Assembly: GCA_963711375.1 (NCBI GenBank)
Contig: CAVQDV010000005.1
Location: forward strand, 1-64,000
DNA length: 64,000 bases
Direction: 5' to 3'
DNA from: CAVQDV01 sp963711375
GTDB lineage: Bacteria; Pseudomonadota; Gammaproteobacteria; Coxiellales; Coxiellaceae
Shown: one piece after another, positions 63,583 through 64,000 of the stretch
Layout of the letters: every line of letters starts with the position of its first letter
Position numbering within the stretch: position 1 is the first letter of the stretch
Program-made: the position numbers and the translations under genes
The notes under the pieces: generated by a model
What the model was told of the DNA's origin: nothing
The model's database searches: none
What the model saw: the letters and a program-made list of their open reading frames with translations, nothing else

Positions 63583-63873
63583 ATGATAAGGAATTTCAAA
63601 TCCGGTTTAGCCGAGGACATTTTTAATGGGACAAATAGTCGACAGTCCAGGAAGCTGGCATTGGAGCTGCATGCAAAAGCGCACCGGCTCTTCGACCAAA
63701 TCAATGCGGCTACTCAGATTGAAACGCTGAAGGTGCCACCCAGTAATAATCTGGAAAAATTGGAAGGCACCCTGAAAGGGTTTTGGAGTATTCGGATAAA
63801 CATTAAATGGCGAATTATTTTCCGATGGGAAGATGGCGATGCCAGTGATGTTGATATTGTAGACTATCATTAA
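63583..63873 (+). CDS. higB: HigB-type toxin, copy 2
   Basis: 96 residues, nearly identical to the copy at 53778 (differences such as HAKAHRLFDQIN and GTLKG). The RelE-fold end RINIKWRIIFRWEDGDASD is unchanged, so it should also be active. It starts at ATG 63583; the longer upstream frame belongs to the shared repeat. It is followed by a higA copy with the same 13-bp gap. Confidence 0.93.
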   Translation: MIRNFKSGLAEDIFNGTNSRQSRKLALELHAKAHRLFDQINAATQIETLKVPPSNNLEKLEGTLKGFWSIRINIKWRIIFRWEDGDASDVDIVDYH

Positions 63874-63886
63874 CGGAGAGATAAAA

Positions 63887-64000
63887 ATGTTACCAAGCAA
63901 TCGAGCACCAACACATCCAGGCGAAATGCTACTAAAAGAATTTTTAGAGCCCAATAGCATCACGCAAAAAGCTTTTTCAGAACACCTAGGCTGGTCTTAT
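63887..64000 (+). CDS. higA: HigA-type antitoxin, copy 2 (partial, runs off right edge)
   Basis: The first 38 codons are the same as the HigA at 54082 (PSNRAPTHPGEMLLKEFLEPNS then ITQKAFSEHLGWSY) with only synonymous differences visible. The gene continues beyond the window. It confirms that the whole higBA module is duplicated. Confidence 0.93.
   Translation, partial: MLPSNRAPTHPGEMLLKEFLEPNSITQKAFSEHLGWSY

Overview
The window looks like chromosomal DNA of an AT-rich gammaproteobacterium. The most likely group is the Legionellales/Coxiellaceae-like lineages. This is inferred from the tRNA-Leu - tig - clpP - clpX - lon order, a FEZ-type B3 metallo-beta-lactamase, a patatin/cNMP phospholipase, and a cluster of unrecognised proteins with acidic C-termini, an ankyrin-like repeat and HAD-like motifs that resemble Dot/Icm effectors. 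No 16S rRNA or other decisive marker is present, so the taxonomy is an inference.

Region by region. 1-1310: the 5' end of a type I polyketide synthase (ketosynthase) running off the left edge. 1.4-8.7 kb: a housekeeping block on the minus strand (pmbA, lon, clpX, clpP, tig, tRNA-Leu). In it lon carries three single-base frame disruptions and clpX one. 8.8-11.1 kb: two small secreted proteins and an AAA ATPase. 11.2-14.6 kb: a complete Mla-type phospholipid transport operon. 14.6-21.4 kb: patatin phospholipase, cyclophilin, membrane proteins, an outer-membrane barrel candidate and a methyltransferase. 21.6-24.3 kb: decayed genes (acyltransferase with an amber codon, alanine-dehydrogenase/transhydrogenase fragment) and one membrane protein. 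24.5-33.2 kb: a large 2OG-oxygenase-like protein, a phosphoribosyltransferase divergent from a TrmB regulator, a three-gene run with a B3 beta-lactamase and an M15 peptidase, truncated TipAS and GST genes, an SDR and a uracil-DNA glycosylase.

33.6-47 kb is a defence-like or accessory block. It holds an AAA/DUF4143 ATPase with a palindromic operator candidate, an AbiEi/AbiEii type IV toxin-antitoxin pair with a striking nested palindrome upstream, a GNAT protein, a polysaccharide deacetylase, and a two-gene operon of very large paralogous P-loop GTPases (1801 and 865 aa) with collagen-like Gly-rich regions. A second, decayed copy of the 3' end of abiEii lies just upstream of the GTPase operon, so the GNAT-deacetylase-GTPase block sits between two abiEii tails.

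47.6-50.1 kb returns to ordinary genes (Uup-like ABC-F, GNAT). From 50.36 kb to the right edge the DNA is mosaic. Three direct copies of a tRNA-Lys 3'-end remnant (50.36, 56.81, 63.38 kb) mark it. It carries an AbrB/PIN module, two near-identical higBA modules, short inverted-repeat elements (51.3 and 55.4 kb), tandem LuxR paralogues plus a third fragment, and a 4.5-kb segment (58.7-63.3 kb) bounded by an identical 23-bp inverted repeat and holding effector-like genes. Composite palindromic REPIN-like elements recur at 1.4, 17.1 and 56.25 kb.

The best candidates for an undescribed system are the paired giant GTPases (38.7-46.7 kb) and the inverted-repeat-bounded effector-like segment (58.7-63.3 kb). 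All functional calls come from reading the translations by eye; no database search was run.
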